DNA of 7,778 nucleotides from Verrucomicrobiota bacterium. Its GTDB lineage: Bacteria > Verrucomicrobiota > Verrucomicrobiia > Limisphaerales > JAFMIX01. The translations under genes and the position numbers were made by a program. Positions 7,601 to 7,778 of the stretch are shown piece by piece (the stretch's first letter is position 1; each line of letters begins with the position of its first letter). Under the pieces are notes generated by a model. It made no database searches. It saw only the letters and a list, made by a program, of their open reading frames with translations, and was not told where the DNA came from. Where the stretch lies: assembly GCA_026397895.1 (NCBI GenBank), contig JAPLTZ010000278.1:1-7778 (forward strand), in the 5' to 3' direction.

Positions 7601-7778
7601 CGCGGCGTTGGCGGCCATCGGCATCCAGGCCATCGGCAACGTGGGCGGGATTTGGACCAATGACACCGACCACATCATCAACGTCGGCGCGCAGACCCTG
7701 ACCGTAGGCGGCGATCTGACGTTGAGCGACGGCACCACCAACCACACCATCAATCTCATCGTCGCCACCGGCACCGTG
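4608..7778 (+). CDS. large secreted beta-strand-repeat (adhesin-like) protein, 3' partial
   Basis: A single frame of 1057 codons runs without a stop from ATG 4608 to the right edge. ATG 4620 is an alternative start; both precede a signal peptide (WLGVAVLFAATAVQAQ). The mature part is rich in Gly, Thr, Ser, Ala and Asn and has one cysteine (C77), as expected of a surface-exposed beta-helix or stacked beta-sheet protein. Order of parts: a W-x-G...N-W module from W31; an array of degenerate beta-strand units (about residues 98-747); a beta-sandwich-like domain (about 785-925) with GNGHVLGTITRQ, SRQYTV and YYRDAELNG; then a second W-x-G...N-W module from W930. Similar layouts occur in autotransporter-associated beta-strand repeat and other giant surface proteins of Verrucomicrobiota and Bacteroidota. 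The C-terminus that would show autotransporter, PEP-CTERM or other sorting is outside the window. Attachment or glycan binding is inference only. The long antisense frames opposite it are composition artefacts. Confidence 0.88.
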   Translation, partial: MKNDMKAASLARWLGVAVLFAATAVQAQTSWKGTSSTSWSTAANWTAGVPTASADAIIGDSNFTGANQPSIGSSAVCKSLTLGAGTKASTLTVGRGLTVSGNVTIGTNGTLSHTTSTALSLTGNWTNNGVYSPSATGRTITFSGTAQNLAGTSASTYRKITVNSGSTLTLATNITANNTVTVGGTLDPGAAPGFTLSGSGGLTVSSGGKLLVRATTFAGNYSVSGTKTLSAGSAVDYAATGNQTIATNLTYSTLRISGSGVKTPAGNPPALASSSAAAGIIDVTAATLDLAAFTANRGTSVAGGTFNIAAGAILKIGGTRSFPSNYVTHAIAPASTIEYYGTNQIVKAESYGNLILSSSGAATKTMPTNALAIAGNFTSATNAPGASVAFTAGAAVTVSGNVSIGRGTTFSGGAFAHSIGGNWTNNGTFTGNTSTVSMAGVNTILSGGGTNNFFNLALTRSGITADADTSLNVAGDFSTGGAGTFTHIAGGAGALTMSGAGKTIGGSGIVFSKLMVSGSVSSAASFTVADDLVVNGSLANSAGTITLSGTGKRIYGTGAVALNALAVPGSITTTNNLSLTGNLNVSGSFAATAGMLTFAGSTTVSGTAGLFNSTLNGTLLQMGAGSVLQLAGTTTLAAGTFDVTSQLPNTIVYNSTGSQAVYPITYYHLEIAPGGTKTIAGSVTVLGNLTIDAGAVFSGGAGGYTNSVRGNWLNYGTYTAGNSTVEMAGPSDSTITGATTFNKLRVNKDNANLLVNLVTNNQTVATLDMALGTMNTGTNTLTITATRTGNGHVLGTITRQHSFSAGVSYAFESPFTTINFAALASVSSVTMTMANGSVSDFPSGAAVSRQYTVSLVSGGAYNATLRAYYRDAELNGNDEATMALWRNGGSLWALAGKTGNDTVNNWIEQNSITDLAGRWTMSGDSGVVRWNGSVSTAWETPANWTVVSGTPSQPPDANDIVELGTVTATYQPTITTAAAVKSLSFGSAQAMTLTMSPGAALAAIGIQAIGNVGGIWTNDTDHIINVGAQTLTVGGDLTLSDGTTNHTINLIVATGTV
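4698..4859 (+). repeat. W-x-G...N-W module, copy 1
   Basis: Residues 31-84 of the large protein start WKGTSSTSWSTAANWTAG and end with QPSIG...KSLTLGA. This aligns by eye with the module at 7395-7568, sharing W-[KN]-G-[TS]-x-S-T-x-W-x-T-x-A-N-W-T, then Q-P-[ST]-I and K-S-L-[TS]-[LF]-G. It directly follows the signal peptide, so it probably caps the start of a repeat domain. Confidence 0.8.
4899..6848 (+). repeat. three G-N-W repeat blocks about 290-298 residues apart
   Basis: Three blocks share V-x-G-N-[VL]-[TS]-I, a Gly/Ser-rich stretch, then G-N-W-x-N-x-G-x-[YF] and a closing beta-strand unit. They lie at 4899-5096 (W125), 5796-5984 (W423) and 6657-6848 (W712). The tryptophans are 298 and 289 residues apart. 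Blocks 1 and 2 also share an identical 20-base stretch encoding GNWTNNG (4974-4993 and 5868-5887), pointing to common descent by internal duplication. Confidence 0.75.
5025..6848 (+). repeat. eight-copy degenerate beta-strand unit
   Basis: A unit of about 22-25 residues recurs with the loose pattern hydrophobic-x-[FMLY]-x-G/T-x-G-x-x-x-I-x-G-x-x-x-[FY]-x-x-L-x-[VIL]. Units begin near residues 140, 235, 337, 436, 495, 545, 651 and 725 (bases 5025, 5310, 5616, 5913, 6090, 6240, 6558 and 6780). Examples are ITFSGTAQNLAG, VSMAGVNTILSG, LTMSGAGKTIGG and ITLSGTGKRIYG. Many spacings are 95-106 residues; a few are 50-74, as if some repeats lost part. The alignment was made by eye. Confidence 0.65.
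7395..7568 (+). repeat. W-x-G...N-W module, copy 2
   Basis: Residues 930-987 of the large protein start WNGSVSTAWETPANWT and end with QPTI...KSLSFGS, matching copy 1 near the N-terminus. It is followed by the start of another beta-strand stretch (TLTVGGDLTLSDG, near 7699-7737). This suggests a second round of the same domain plan continues past the window edge. Confidence 0.78.

Noticed and set aside
6408..7745. Second long minus-strand open frame (about 445 codons)
   Set aside because: Same antisense low-complexity character; it lies entirely opposite the well-supported + strand repeat protein.

Overview
The window looks like carbohydrate-catabolism DNA from a GC-rich bacterium of the Planctomycetota/Verrucomicrobiota/Lentisphaerota group, most likely Verrucomicrobiota. 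This is inferred from gene content: a sulfamidase-type S1 sulfatase, a GH127/DUF1680 glycosidase and a very long secreted beta-strand-repeat protein. The lack of clear Shine-Dalgarno sequences before the starts fits but does not prove it. All supported genes are on the + strand. There are no RNA genes, insertion sequences or CRISPR arrays.

Region 1 (1-4439) reads as one tightly packed operon. It begins with the C-terminal part of an alpha/alpha-toroid-like protein (1-837, 5' end outside the window). A possible 28-codon small ORF follows (834-920), then a secreted sulfatase (922-2433) and a secreted GH127-type beta-L-arabinofuranosidase-like enzyme (2430-4439). Junctions are ATGA overlaps (834-837 and 2430-2433) or, at 918-924, a stop followed one base later by a start. 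The sulfatase and GH127 have export signals, so a plausible joint role is stepwise breakdown of a sulfated, arabinose- or related-sugar-containing polysaccharide outside the cytoplasm. The substrate cannot be read from the sequence.

Region 2 (4440-4607) is an AT-richer gap that probably separates transcription units.

Region 3 (4608-7778, open at the right edge) is one continuous + strand frame of 1057 codons without a stop. It encodes a signal peptide, a W-x-G...N-W module, an array of degenerate beta-strand repeats with a spacing near 100 residues, a beta-sandwich-like domain, and a second W-x-G...N-W module. It looks like a surface or extracellular repeat protein. Its C-terminal anchor or secretion domain lies outside the window.

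The points most worth checking are: a 57-bp in-frame tandem duplication between the predicted zinc ligands of the GH127 enzyme, whose copies differ only by four synonymous T/C changes (real duplication or strain-mixing assembly artefact); a lysine in place of arginine in the sulfatase formylglycine motif; the coupled small ORF; and the repeat architecture of the large secreted protein. I did not find a clearly new multi-gene system.
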